This document shows positions 51,430 to 61,963 of a DNA stretch of 64,000 nt, piece after piece. The notes below the pieces were generated by a model. It saw only the letters and a program-made list of their open reading frames with translations, had not been told where the DNA came from and searched no databases. Source of the stretch: Pseudorhodobacter sp. PARRP1 (GTDB lineage: Bacteria > Pseudomonadota > Alphaproteobacteria > Rhodobacterales > Rhodobacteraceae); contig NKIU01000001.1 of the NCBI GenBank assembly GCA_002256245.1, positions 372,001 through 436,000 on the forward strand. Direction: 5' to 3'. A program made the translations under genes and the position numbers. Numbering within the stretch: position 1 is the stretch's first letter; each line of letters opens with the position of its first letter.

Positions 51430-51460
51430 AAAACGGCGCGGGATGATCCCGCGCCGTTTT
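51430..51460 (+). terminator. Intrinsic terminator after the thioesterase gene
   Basis: A perfect 14-bp stem (AAAACGGCGCGGGA, loop TGA, TCCCGCGCCGTTTT) ends in TTTT. Because the A-run mirrors the T-run it can work on both strands, also ending the small peptide gene. Confidence 0.92.
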
Positions 51461-51486
51461 GGCATGTTTAGTAATTGTGGAAGGCG

Positions 51487-51564
51487 TCAGAAAATGCCGG
51501 TCACATACAGCAGAATGATGACGACAATCGGAATTCCGAGGAAGTAGGCGACGATGCCTTTCAT
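51487..51564 (-). CDS. 25-residue membrane peptide
   Basis: A very short gene encoding MKGIVAYFLGIPIVVIILL then YVTGIF: a single hydrophobic helix with a charged start. GGAGAG lies 4 bases before the ATG, and a strong bidirectional terminator follows. On its strand, GGAAC-N16-AGTT lies about 40 bp upstream of the ATG, like a stress-type promoter. Similar single-helix miniproteins exist in other proteobacteria, but no function is known to me. It is divergent from csbD, another likely stress gene. The small size makes coding status less certain than for longer genes. Confidence 0.65.
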   Translation of the reverse strand: MKGIVAYFLGIPIVVIILLYVTGIF

Positions 51565-51602
51565 AACGCTCTCCTTTATGGCTGTTTCGAACTTGCGAGG
51601 AA

Positions 51603-51627
51603 AACTGTTGATCGGCGCTTTGGTTCC
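51603..51627 (-). promoter_or_regulatory. Candidate GGAAC-N16-AGTT promoter for the 25-residue peptide
   Basis: On the minus strand GGAAC (51627-51623) and AGTT (51606-51603) are spaced 16 bases, close to the alphaproteobacterial general-stress (EcfG-type) consensus GGAAC-N16/17-CGTT. The start codon is about 39 bp downstream. Confidence 0.4.
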
Positions 51628-51708
51628 AACCTTGCGCGCAAAAACTTGATCAGACTTGATTTGACGCCAGCACGGGGTGGTTGGGGCGCAATGGTTGGAT
51701 CGCGGCGC

Positions 51709-51733
51709 GGAACCATCCGAAAGGCGCTGCGTT
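51709..51733 (+). promoter_or_regulatory. Candidate GGAAC-N16-CGTT promoter upstream of csbD
   Basis: GGAAC at 51709-51713 and CGTT at 51730-51733 match the EcfG-type consensus exactly with 16-base spacing. csbD starts 113 bp downstream, and CsbD proteins are typical general-stress products. Whether this genome encodes such a sigma factor is not known. Confidence 0.5.
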
Positions 51734-51785
51734 GTAATGGCATGTGACAGCGCGGCAGGGGTTTGGATCATCCGCCTTTGCCCCG

Positions 51786-51819
51786 GTCACTTAAGACAAA
51801 CCGTCACTTAAGACAAACC
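51786..51819 (+). repeat. 17-bp tandem duplication in the csbD leader
   Basis: GTCACTTAAGACAAACC occurs twice head to tail (51786-51802, 51803-51819), 27 bp before csbD. It could be a replication slip or a doubled regulatory half-site. Confidence 0.85.
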
Positions 51820-51845
51820 GCCACCTCAACCTTCAGGAGATTATC

Positions 51846-52031
51846 ATGGATAAAGATCGGATCGCAGGCTCGGCCAAAGTCATCAAGGGCAAGGCCAAAG
51901 AGGCCATCGGCTCGGTGCTGGGCGATGCCAAGATGGAAACCGAAGGCAAGGCAGATCAGGTGGAAGGCCGCGTGCAGAACGCAGTCGGCTCGGCCAAGGA
52001 TAAAGTGCGCGAAGTGGTCAAGGGCAAGTAA
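51846..52031 (+). CDS. CsbD family stress protein
   Basis: A 61-residue, highly charged, hydrophilic protein beginning MDKDRIAGSAKVIKGKAKEA and continuing with GSVLGDAKMETEGKADQVEG, the hallmark of the CsbD family, whose first members are general stress proteins. It is likely cytoplasmic and helical or partly disordered. CAGGAG precedes the ATG at good spacing. A GGAAC-N16-CGTT promoter-like site lies upstream. A hairpin (CAGGTTGG with CCAACCTG, 52044-52068) separates it from the next small gene. Confidence 0.93.
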   Translation: MDKDRIAGSAKVIKGKAKEAIGSVLGDAKMETEGKADQVEGRVQNAVGSAKDKVREVVKGK

Positions 52032-52097
52032 ACCCTGACCAAACAGGTTGGTCCCGCAGGCCAACCTGCCCCTGCCCTTTCATATCGGATGAACCCT

Positions 52098-52262
52098 ATG
52101 TCGCTTGGAACCATTCTGCTGATCCTGTTGGTGATCTTTTTGCTGGGTGGCTTCAGCGGCCGTTTTGGCGGCTACGGCTATGGCTACGGCCACGGCGGCG
52201 TTGGGGTGATCGGGCTGTTGGTGATTATTCTGGTGGTGTTGTTGCTGACCGGGCGAGTGTAG
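52098..52262 (+). CDS. Small DUF3309-type membrane protein
   Basis: A 54-residue protein starting MSLGTILLILLVIFLLGG, with a Gly/Tyr-rich centre (FGGYGYGYGHGGVG) and a second hydrophobic segment ending LLLTGRV. Two short membrane helices with a glycine hinge are the pattern of the DUF3309 family, often linked to stress genes. It lies 66 bp after csbD on the same strand and is followed by a terminator, so the two may be co-expressed. An in-frame ATG at 52089 is an alternative start. Function unknown. Confidence 0.8.
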   Translation: MSLGTILLILLVIFLLGGFSGRFGGYGYGYGHGGVGVIGLLVIILVVLLLTGRV

Positions 52263-52282
52263 TTCCGGGCTGTCACAGCCAT

Positions 52283-52313
52283 AAAAAAGCCGGGGAAATC
52301 CCCGGCATTTTTA
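52283..52313. terminator. Bidirectional terminator between the DUF3309-type gene and ettA
   Basis: AAAAAA-GCCGGGGA-AA-TCCCCGGC-ATTTTT: an 8-bp stem with A and T runs on both sides, lying between convergent genes, so it can terminate both. Confidence 0.9.
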
Positions 52314-52332
52314 TGTGTGGATGATTGTAAGC

Positions 52333-53988
<1,656 letters not shown>

Positions 53989-54070
53989 TGGGATGCTCCT
54001 GACAAGATCGCTTGCGCTGTTGCTGCGCTATGTAGCGATTGTTGGGGGCAAGGGCAACGTGGGGCGGCGA

Positions 54071-54946
54071 TTATAGGGTTTTGCCCAGCCAGTGCGTCGC
54101 GGGGAATTGGGTGTAGGCCGGGATGTCGTGCCAGCCGTCGCGGTGATACAGCGCTATAGCTTCGGTCAGGGCGGCGTTGGTGTCGAGTTTCAGCGCGGTG
54201 TAGCCAAGGCTGCGGGCGCGGGTCTCGATGGCGTGCATCAGGCGGCGGGCGAGGCCCTGGCCACGGGCCGACGTGTGGACCCACAGGCGTTTGACCTCGG
54301 CGGTGGTGCCATCCAACGGGCGCAGCGAGACGGTGCCGACGGGGAGATCATCGCTCCACGCGACCAGAAAAGCGCCGTGGGGGGCGCGGTATTTTTCGGG
54401 ATCAGACAGCGGCAGGGCCAGCATATCGGGGGTGATGCCGGTGATTTTTTCGGCCAGCAGATCGTAGTAGGATTGCAGGCAGGCGAGGCTGGCGGGGTCG
54501 CTTGGGCCCGCGTCGCGGATCGCAATCTGATCTTGCAGCAGGGTGGTGGCGATCAGGTCCATCGCGTCGATCAGCGCCTGTTCGCGGCCCTTGGCACGGG
54601 CGAGGGTTTCGGCGGCGCGGGCGTAACCGATGGCGTTATAGGCGCGCATCTCGGCCTCTCCGGCCCCCGTCAGATGTGCGGTGCGGCGGCGGCGGTCGGC
54701 GGGGTCGCTGACAAGTTGGATCAAAGATTCAGCCTCAAGGCTGCGCAGCAGGCGGCTGAGCAGGCCGGAATCCAGCGCCAGTCTGGCGCGGATTTCGGCA
54801 ATATCGGTGCCTTGCGGCGTGATCAGTTGCAGCACCCGCGCGGCCCCCAGCGGGCGACCGCGGCCAAGGTAGGAATGATCGAGCGCGCCGACCTCTCGGG
54901 TGACGGCGCGGTTAAAGCGGCGCAGGCGGGCGATGTGATCAAGCAT
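54071..54946 (-). CDS. MarR-type HTH and GNAT acetyltransferase fusion protein
   Basis: A 291-residue two-domain protein. The N-terminal part (about 1-135) is a MarR-like winged helix: LGAARVLQLITPQGTDIAEI, then LSRLLRSLEAESLIQLV and the wing DPADRRRRTAHLT. The C-terminal part is a GNAT acetyltransferase with the CoA loop SARGQGLARRLM and the ending ALYHRDGWHDIPAYTQ. Such bifunctional proteins are recurrent in Proteobacteria and may couple acetylation of a toxic amine with control of its genes; target and substrate are unknown. The ATG at 54946 is preferred over 54970. It is downstream of the reverse transcriptase gene on the same strand, separated by dispersed element F. Confidence 0.88.
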   Translation of the reverse strand: MLDHIARLRRFNRAVTREVGALDHSYLGRGRPLGAARVLQLITPQGTDIAEIRARLALDSGLLSRLLRSLEAESLIQLVSDPADRRRRTAHLTGAGEAEMRAYNAIGYARAAETLARAKGREQALIDAMDLIATTLLQDQIAIRDAGPSDPASLACLQSYYDLLAEKITGITPDMLALPLSDPEKYRAPHGAFLVAWSDDLPVGTVSLRPLDGTTAEVKRLWVHTSARGQGLARRLMHAIETRARSLGYTALKLDTNAALTEAIALYHRDGWHDIPAYTQFPATHWLGKTL

Positions 54947-54968
54947 GGTTGGCCTTGGTTTGCGGCAC

Positions 54969-55028
54969 AAAGGCTGGGGGTTTCACACCCCCAGACCCCC
55001 GTGGGATATTTGAGCAGAGAGGATGACA
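54969..55028 (+). repeat. GGATATTT/AGAGAGGATGACC dispersed element, copy F
   Basis: Hairpin CTGGGGGTTTCACACCCCCAG, here a 7-bp stem with a TTTCACA loop (split as CTGGGGG and CCCCCAG), then ACCCCCGTGGGATATTT and GAGCAGAGAGGATGAC. It lies between the MarR-GNAT and reverse transcriptase genes. Confidence 0.8.
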
Positions 55029-55070
55029 ATTTTAGGAAAATTGTCGTGGACTGCTGATAGCTGACTTAAA

Positions 55071-56402
55071 TCAGCTATCTTGCGGCGTCAACAGCGCGGC
55101 GTGCAGGCGGTCGTGCAGTTTCGCGCCTTTGGCGGGGTTGATTTGCGCGACCCACGCGATGCGGCCGTGCAGATTGGCAAGAAAGGCCCGGTCGTGGCGG
55201 CGCGGATCGGTGGGGCGCGACAGGTGGTGGATGGTGGCTTTCAGCAGGTCGTAGGAACCGCGGGCAGGGTTCAGCGTTTCGTTGACGGTGATGCCGGTCA
55301 CGGTCTGGCGGTGGTGGGCGGGTTGGGCGCGGGTTTTCGCGGGGTTCAGGCGGAAGCCCTGTTCAGCCACGATTTGCGGCACCGCGCGCTGCAAGATCGG
55401 GGCAATACGCGCGTCGCCCGAAAAGGTCAGATCATCGGCGTAGCGTGTGTAGCTGGCGCCTAAGCTGTGTGCGAGGCCTGCAAGGCGGCGGTCCAGTTGC
55501 AGCGCGCTGAGGTTGGCAAGCGCGGGCGATGTGGGTGCGCCTTGCGGCAAGTGGCGGTTGGAAAGCTGGTCGCGGGCGGCAAGGTTGGCGGTATGCAGCA
55601 CATGTGCAGGGGTGAGGGCGGTGGTCAGTCCCGCAAGGCTGCGCGCGCAATGTGCCGGATACCCCAAGGCGCGGAACAGCGCATAGATGCGGCGATCGGT
55701 GATCGAAGGGAAAAACTGTGCCAGATCAAAGCAGAGCACGATCTGCTCGCCCGCGTGGCGGGCGGCGGCCTGGATGCAGTTGCGCCCCGGCACAAAGCCA
55801 TAGGCGGCGGGGTGCGGCGGGATATGGTTCAGCAGGCCAGCAAGGATGCGGCGTTGCAGGCGTTTCAGGAAGGGTTTGGGCTCTTCAATCAGGCGCAACT
55901 GGCCGTTGGATTTGGCGATCAGGTGGTGGTGGTAATGCGGCGCCCAAGGGCTGTCGGTGCGGGCGGACAACCCGCGCAGATCGGCAAAGCGCGTCAGTTG
56001 ATCGGGGGTGATCGCCAGCCAGTCGGCCAGTTCGGCCTCGGTCGCAAGCGGCGGCAGGGCAAGGTGGTGCAACGGCGGGATCGGGCGATGCGCAGGCGGC
56101 GTCAGGCTGTGCGCGGGCAGCAGCTGATAGCGGCGGGCATGGGCCAGCACCGCCCTGCCTTGCGGCGACTGCTGCAGATGGCGCAGGATTTGTGCCGCAT
56201 CCGGCGCGCTGCGGGCGGGAAAGCTTTGCAACAGGCTGCGCGCCAGCCGTGCCGCGCGGGCGGGTTGGTCGCCGGGCAGGCGCTGGCGCAGGTGCAGAAC
56301 CAGCGCCGCCTCGGTCCAGTCTTGCTGGGCAAGGCTGGCGGCCAGCGGGGCCAGTGCGGCGCGGTCTGGGAATGGCGGGCGCAAGGGCCGGGTCAACCTC
56401 AC
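55071..56402 (-). CDS. Retron-type reverse transcriptase with an N-terminal extension
   Basis: A 443-residue RNA-directed DNA polymerase. RT blocks are clear: SNGQLRLIEEPKPFLKRLQ (165-183), FDLAQFFPSI (225-234, catalytic D226), LPQGAPTSPALANL (285-298), YADD (321-324, catalytic D323/D324) and FRLNPAKTR (350-358). The QTVTGITVN segment (366-374) contains the VTG triplet typical of retron RTs. The retron NAxxH motif is degenerate (AAARH, 212-216). About 150 N-terminal residues precede the RT, with no effector domain I recognise. The start is a GTG at 56402. A 160-bp hairpin-rich region lies upstream. Group II intron maturase or DGR RT seems less likely: no domain X/intron or variable repeat is seen. 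Confidence 0.88.
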   Translation of the reverse strand: MRLTRPLRPPFPDRAALAPLAASLAQQDWTEAALVLHLRQRLPGDQPARAARLARSLLQSFPARSAPDAAQILRHLQQSPQGRAVLAHARRYQLLPAHSLTPPAHRPIPPLHHLALPPLATEAELADWLAITPDQLTRFADLRGLSARTDSPWAPHYHHHLIAKSNGQLRLIEEPKPFLKRLQRRILAGLLNHIPPHPAAYGFVPGRNCIQAAARHAGEQIVLCFDLAQFFPSITDRRIYALFRALGYPAHCARSLAGLTTALTPAHVLHTANLAARDQLSNRHLPQGAPTSPALANLSALQLDRRLAGLAHSLGASYTRYADDLTFSGDARIAPILQRAVPQIVAEQGFRLNPAKTRAQPAHHRQTVTGITVNETLNPARGSYDLLKATIHHLSRPTDPRRHDRAFLANLHGRIAWVAQINPAKGAKLHDRLHAALLTPQDS

Positions 56403-56565
56403 CTGTCCTGCATGGCCGGATCTGAATGATGTTCAGGCAAGGCCATGCGTCGAATGTCACAACGTGCGAAAGATGGGCGGGGAAGCCCCGCCCAGCCGGG
56501 ATGCCCGGCGTCTTGACCCGGCCTTGCTGTCGGTGATTGTAAAGCAGCACCGGATCGGGTCAAGA
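56403..56565 (-). ncRNA. Hairpin-rich region upstream of the reverse transcriptase; candidate retron msr-msd RNA
   Basis: The 170-bp gap between the divergent RT and nadD genes is packed with inverted repeats. On the minus strand, in order: TCTTGACCCG pairing with CGGGTCAAGA (56556-56565 with 56511-56520), CCGGGC-type hairpin (56495-56509), GGGCGGGG/CCCCGCCC (56475-56493), and GCATGGCC/GGCCATGC with an inner CTGAA/TTCAG (56410-56448). A retron RNA would lie here, but I cannot identify the outer a1/a2 pair or the branching G, so this is a candidate only. The hairpins could instead belong to the nadD leader. Confidence 0.35.
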
Positions 56566-56573
56566 TGCGCGAC

Positions 56574-57170
56574 ATGAAAGCAGGATTTCCCATAGCGACC
56601 AAAGGCATGGTCATCGGTCTTCTGGGCGGGTCGTTCGATCCTGCGCATGAAGGCCACGCCCATATCACGCGTGAGGCGCTGAAGCGGATGGGGCTGGATC
56701 AGGTCTGGTGGCTGGTCAGCCCCGGCAATCCTTTGAAGGCACGGCAACCCGCACCGATGGCGGAGCGCTTGGCGCGGGCGCGCGCGGTGATGCCCGATCC
56801 GCAGGTGAAGATCACCGATCTGGAGGCGCGTTTGGGCACGCGGGCCACGGTGGACACCTTGCGCCGCTTGCGGGCGATCTATCCGGGCGTGCATTTCGTC
56901 TGGCTGATGGGGGCGGATAATCTGGTGCAGTTTCACCGCTGGAACCGCTGGCGCGATATCTTGCGCAGCGTGCCGGTGGGGGTTTTGGCGCGACCGGGGT
57001 CTGGGGTGGCGGCGCGCACATCGGTGGCGGCGCGGGCGTTTCGGGTCAATCAGATCGACCGGGGCGAGAATTTGCGCGGCCACAAGGCTCCGGTCTGGTG
57101 TTTCGTGAACATGCCGATGAATGGCGCGTCATCAAGTGCGATCCGGGCGCGGGGCGAATGGAAGCGGTGA
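56574..57170 (+). CDS. nadD: Nicotinate-nucleotide adenylyltransferase
   Basis: A 198-residue enzyme that adenylates nicotinate mononucleotide in NAD synthesis. The nucleotidyltransferase motif [14 protein letters not shown] (HxGH-type, about residues 14-27) and the substrate segment [11 protein letters not shown] are diagnostic, and the C-terminal ISTxSS-type motif appears as [12 protein letters not shown]. Starts at 56565, 56574 and 56607 are all in frame; 56574 gives the usual N-terminus. The start region overlaps the inverted repeat shared with the RT upstream region. dacB follows on the same strand after dispersed element G. Confidence 0.93.
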   Translation: MKAGFPIATKGMVIGLLGGSFDPAHEGHAHITREALKRMGLDQVWWLVSPGNPLKARQPAPMAERLARARAVMPDPQVKITDLEARLGTRATVDTLRRLRAIYPGVHFVWLMGADNLVQFHRWNRWRDILRSVPVGVLARPGSGVAARTSVAARAFRVNQIDRGENLRGHKAPVWCFVNMPMNGASSSAIRARGEWKR

Positions 57171-57185
57171 ATTTGCTGTGATCGG

Positions 57186-57267
57186 TGGTGCCAGGGGGCT
57201 GTCTGCCCCCACGGCCGCGATTGCATCGCAGCCTCCCCCGAGGATATTTGTGCAAAGAGGATGACCA
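57186..57267 (+). repeat. GGATATTT/AGAGAGGATGACC dispersed element, copy G, abutting dacB
   Basis: Hairpin GGGGGCTGTCTGCCCCC, then CCTCCCCCGAGGATATTT, then GTGCAAAGAGGATGACC. The ATG inside its GAGGATGACC end is in frame with dacB 18 bases upstream of the start I chose, so the element may supply a leader or a false start. Confidence 0.8.
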
Positions 57268-57278
57268 AAGGAATCGCA

Positions 57279-58766
57279 ATGAAGCTGTCGCGCAGGTTTG
57301 TGTTGGGCGGTCTGCTGGCGGGTGCTGCCCTGCCGGTCTGGGCCGAAGCCCCCAGCGTGTCGCTGCGCCCCCGCGCGCGGGTGGTGAAGGGCAACGGCGG
57401 CAAGCCTGCGGACGCCTCGGATCTGGTGGCGGCGGCCAAGCTGACCGGGACGGTGGGCTATTGCGTGGTTAATCTGGCTTCGGGGCGGGTGCTTGAGGCA
57501 TCGGGCGCGGCGCAGGAAATGCCGCCTGCCAGTGTGACCAAAGCCGTGACGACGGCGTTTGCGCTGGAAAAGCTGGGGGTGGATCACCGCTTTGTCACGC
57601 GGGTGATGCGGACGGGGGCGGTCACGAACGGGCGGCTGGACGGCGATCTGATCTTGGCGGGCGGCGGCGATCCGACCTTTGACACCGACAAGATGGGCGA
57701 TCTGGTGGCGGCTTTGGCGGCCAGTGGCCTGCGCGAGGTGACGGGGAAATTTATAGCCTATGCAGGCGCTTTGCCGGAACGGGCCGAGATCGCCAGTGAT
57801 CAGCCGGATTTCGTCGGCTATAACCCGGCGATTTCGGGGCTGATGCTGAACTTCAACCGGGTGAATTTCGTCTGGAAAGCGGTGAATGACGGCTACAACC
57901 TGTCGATGAACGCCGAGGGCGCGCGGTTTGTGCCGCCCGTTGCCATGGCGCGGGTGCAAATCGTTGACCGCGATGTGCCGGTGTTCGCCTACCAGCCCGG
58001 AGACGCGCAGGATCGCTGGACGGTGGCGCGCGGCGCTTTGGGGCGCGAAGGCTCGCGTTGGTTGCCGGTGCGCCATGCCGCCACTTACGTGGCCGAGGTG
58101 TTTCAGACCCTATGCGCCGCGCAGGGCATCAAACTGCCCGCGGCCGAGGTGGTTTATACCCTGCCTGCCGCGACTGAAATCGTGCGCCACGAGTCCGAGG
58201 CTTTGCCAGACGTGCTGCGCAAGATGTTGAAATTCTCGACCAATCTGACCGCCGAGGCTGTGGGGCTGACCGCATCAGGCGCGGGCAGTCTGGAGGGCTC
58301 GGCTGCGGTGATGACCAGTTGGGCGCGGCGGCGGTTTGGCGTGCAGGCGGTGTTTGGCGATCATTCCGGCCTTGGTCCCAAGACCCGGATCAGCCCTGCC
58401 GAGATGGTCAAGGTGATGATCGCCACCCGCGCCGACAAGCGGTTGTCGCTGCTGCATGGCCTGCTGAAAACCGCCGATCTGCCCAGCGCAGATGGCCAGC
58501 CAGCGGCCAAAGCGGCCAAGGCAGGCAGCGTGGCGCGGGTGGCTGCGAAAAGCGGCACGATGAATTTCGTCTCAAACCTGTCGGGCTATGTCGATGCCCC
58601 GGACGGGCGGGCGCTGGCCTTTGCGATCTTTGCCGCCGATCTGCCGCGCCGCGCCGCCGTGCCGGTGTGGAACCGGGAATCACCCGAAGGCGACAAGGCC
58701 TGGGTCAAGCGCGCCCACCGGTTGCAGGCGCAATTGCTGAACCGCTGGGGCAAGGCCTATCTGTAA
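57279..58766 (+). CDS. dacB: D-alanyl-D-alanine carboxypeptidase/endopeptidase (PBP4, DacB)
   Basis: A 495-residue class C low-molecular-weight penicillin-binding protein acting on periplasmic peptidoglycan. Catalytic motifs are PASVTKAV (SxxK, near residue 80), KFSTNLTAE (SxN) and AKSGTMNF (KSG). The N-terminus MKLSRRFVLGGLLAGAALP has a twin-arginine (Tat) motif and signal peptide, unusual for PBP4. I chose the ATG at 57279, with AAGGA upstream, over the ATG at 57261 that belongs to the dispersed element. It removes the terminal D-Ala and cleaves cross-links. It follows nadD on the same strand. Confidence 0.94.
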   Translation: MKLSRRFVLGGLLAGAALPVWAEAPSVSLRPRARVVKGNGGKPADASDLVAAAKLTGTVGYCVVNLASGRVLEASGAAQEMPPASVTKAVTTAFALEKLGVDHRFVTRVMRTGAVTNGRLDGDLILAGGGDPTFDTDKMGDLVAALAASGLREVTGKFIAYAGALPERAEIASDQPDFVGYNPAISGLMLNFNRVNFVWKAVNDGYNLSMNAEGARFVPPVAMARVQIVDRDVPVFAYQPGDAQDRWTVARGALGREGSRWLPVRHAATYVAEVFQTLCAAQGIKLPAAEVVYTLPAATEIVRHESEALPDVLRKMLKFSTNLTAEAVGLTASGAGSLEGSAAVMTSWARRRFGVQAVFGDHSGLGPKTRISPAEMVKVMIATRADKRLSLLHGLLKTADLPSADGQPAAKAAKAGSVARVAAKSGTMNFVSNLSGYVDAPDGRALAFAIFAADLPRRAAVPVWNRESPEGDKAWVKRAHRLQAQLLNRWGKAYL

Positions 58767-58939
58767 CCGGGGCCATGCCCAAGAAACGGGCCGTTGCCGC
58801 TGTTTCGGGCAAGCCTGCCGCGCCGCGATACTTGCCGCTACGTCACCGCGCATCCTGCGGATAACGCAGCAGGATTTCTGCGCAGGATCATCGGCCACAC
58901 TGCGCGCAACTGCATAGACAGAACGATCCTAGCGTGTAG

Positions 58940-60118
<1,179 letters not shown>

Positions 60119-60132
60119 GCTGCGCCGAAACG

Positions 60133-60166
60133 AAAGCCCCCGCCGAGCGATCGGCGGGGGCTTTTT
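60133..60166 (+). terminator. Intrinsic terminator after takP
   Basis: A 14-bp stem (AAAGCCCCCGCCGA, loop GCGA, TCGGCGGGGGCTTT) followed by TT, 14 bp after the takP stop and between convergent genes. Confidence 0.9.
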
Positions 60167-60184
60167 GGTGCGCTGTCCCCAAGG

Positions 60185-61963
60185 TCAGGGCGCGGGTTTT
60201 GTCGTGCCAAAGCTGGGCGGTTGCGACAGCAGGTCATTGCCGCCCAAAGGTGCAGGCGAAGCAGGTGCCGCCGGGGTGGCAGGGCTGCCCAAGCCGCCCA
60301 AGCCGCCCCCCAACCCGCCATCCAAACCGCCCAATCCCCCCAAGCCACCAAGGCCCGAGTTCGGCGCGGTAAAGGTGACATGCGATGTATCCACCACCGC
60401 GCCCTTGTAGTGCATCACCATCTGCGGGAAAGCGATCACCAGACCGATCATCACCACCTGAATCACTACAAACGGCACCGCGCCCCAGTAAATCTGGCTG
60501 GTTTTCACCGGAGCCATCGTCAGGCCTGTCACCTTGTCGGTATAGGGCGATTTTGGCGCCACCGACCGCAGATAGAACAGCGAGAACCCGAACGGCGGAT
60601 GCATGAACGAGGTCTGCATGTTCACCCCCAAAATCACCCCGAACCAGATCAGATCAATGCCCATCTTATCCGCCACCGGGGCCAAAAGCGGCACAAGGAT
60701 GAAGGCCAACTCAAAGAAATCGAGGAAAAACGCCAGCAGGAACACCAGAATAGACACCCCGATCAGGAAGCCCAACTGCCCGCCCGGCATCGCCGTCAGC
60801 AGGTGTTCCACCCAGATATGCCCCTGCACGCCGTAAAAGGTCAGCGAGAACACCCGCGCGCCTAGCAGAATGAACATCACGAACGACGACAGCCGCGTGG
60901 TCGAGGCCAGCGCCTGCTGGATCACCCCCATGTTCAGCCGCCCCTTGACCCCGGCCAGGATCAGCGAGCCGACAGCCCCCATCGCCCCGCCCTCGGTCGG
61001 GGTGGCGATGCCCAGATAGATCGTGCCCAGCACCAGAAAAATCAGCGCCAAGGGCGGGATCAGCACGATGATCACCTGCGAACACAGGCGCGACATCAGG
61101 TTGATGTTCAACGCCCGGTCCAGCAGCGCCGCCACATAGATGCCGATGATCGCAACCGCAGCGCCGATGATATCCGCGCCCTCGCCATATACCGGCAGCA
61201 GGGCTGTGATGATCAGATAGCCCGCCCCGCCCGCGACCAGCAGCGACACCAAAAGCGAGGTAACGCCATTGCCCAAAGTCCGCGCCTCTTTCGGCAGCGC
61301 CGGGGCCCAACTGGGGCGAAACAGCGTGACCAGAAAGATGTAAGACATGTAAAGCCCGGTCAAAACCAGCCCCGGCACCATCGCGCCCTTATACATATCG
61401 CCGACCGAGCGGCCCAACTGATCCGCCAGAATGATCAGCACCAACGAAGGCGGAATGATCTGCGCCAGCGTGCCCGATGCTGCAATCACCCCGCTGGCAA
61501 GGCGGCGGTCATAGCCATAGCGCAGCATAATCGGCAGCGAAATCAACCCCATGGCGATCACCGAGGCCGCAACCACGCCCGTCGTCGCCGCCAAAAGCGC
61601 GCCGACGATGATCACCGCATAGGCAAGCCCACCGCGCACCGGGCCAAACAACTGCCCGATGGTTTCCAGCAAATCCTCGGCCATGCCGGAGCGTTCCAGC
61701 ACGATGCCCATGAAGGTAAAGAACGGGATCGCCAGCAGCGTCTCATTCTGCATCACCCCCCAGAACCGTTCGGGCAAGGCGTAAAGCAAAGGCCAGTCCA
61801 GCGTGATGGTGCCTTCCGACAGGGGGGCCAGAAACACCCCGAACACGAAGAACAACAAGCCATTGGCGGCCAGCGAAAACGCCACCGGATAGCCCGCCAG
61901 CAGAAACACCACCAACGAGACGAACATGATCGGTGCCATGTTCTGCGCGATAAGCTCCATCAT
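60185..61963 (-). CDS. TRAP transporter large permease (DctM-like) with Gly-rich tail
   Basis: A 592-residue inner-membrane sodium/solute symporter subunit, longer than typical DctM (about 425) and in the range of the large mannitol/2-oxoacid-type TRAP permeases. Twelve or more hydrophobic segments run from residue 10 to about 515. After the last one, a low-complexity tail of about 60 residues (GGLGGLGGLDGGLGGG then Pro/Ala-rich) reaches the C-terminus, with no known function. It overlaps the small permease stop (ATGA). It is convergent with takP and is very likely its partner. Confidence 0.93.
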   Translation of the reverse strand: MMELIAQNMAPIMFVSLVVFLLAGYPVAFSLAANGLLFFVFGVFLAPLSEGTITLDWPLLYALPERFWGVMQNETLLAIPFFTFMGIVLERSGMAEDLLETIGQLFGPVRGGLAYAVIIVGALLAATTGVVAASVIAMGLISLPIMLRYGYDRRLASGVIAASGTLAQIIPPSLVLIILADQLGRSVGDMYKGAMVPGLVLTGLYMSYIFLVTLFRPSWAPALPKEARTLGNGVTSLLVSLLVAGGAGYLIITALLPVYGEGADIIGAAVAIIGIYVAALLDRALNINLMSRLCSQVIIVLIPPLALIFLVLGTIYLGIATPTEGGAMGAVGSLILAGVKGRLNMGVIQQALASTTRLSSFVMFILLGARVFSLTFYGVQGHIWVEHLLTAMPGGQLGFLIGVSILVFLLAFFLDFFELAFILVPLLAPVADKMGIDLIWFGVILGVNMQTSFMHPPFGFSLFYLRSVAPKSPYTDKVTGLTMAPVKTSQIYWGAVPFVVIQVVMIGLVIAFPQMVMHYKGAVVDTSHVTFTAPNSGLGGLGGLGGLDGGLGGGLGGLGSPATPAAPASPAPLGGNDLLSQPPSFGTTKPAP

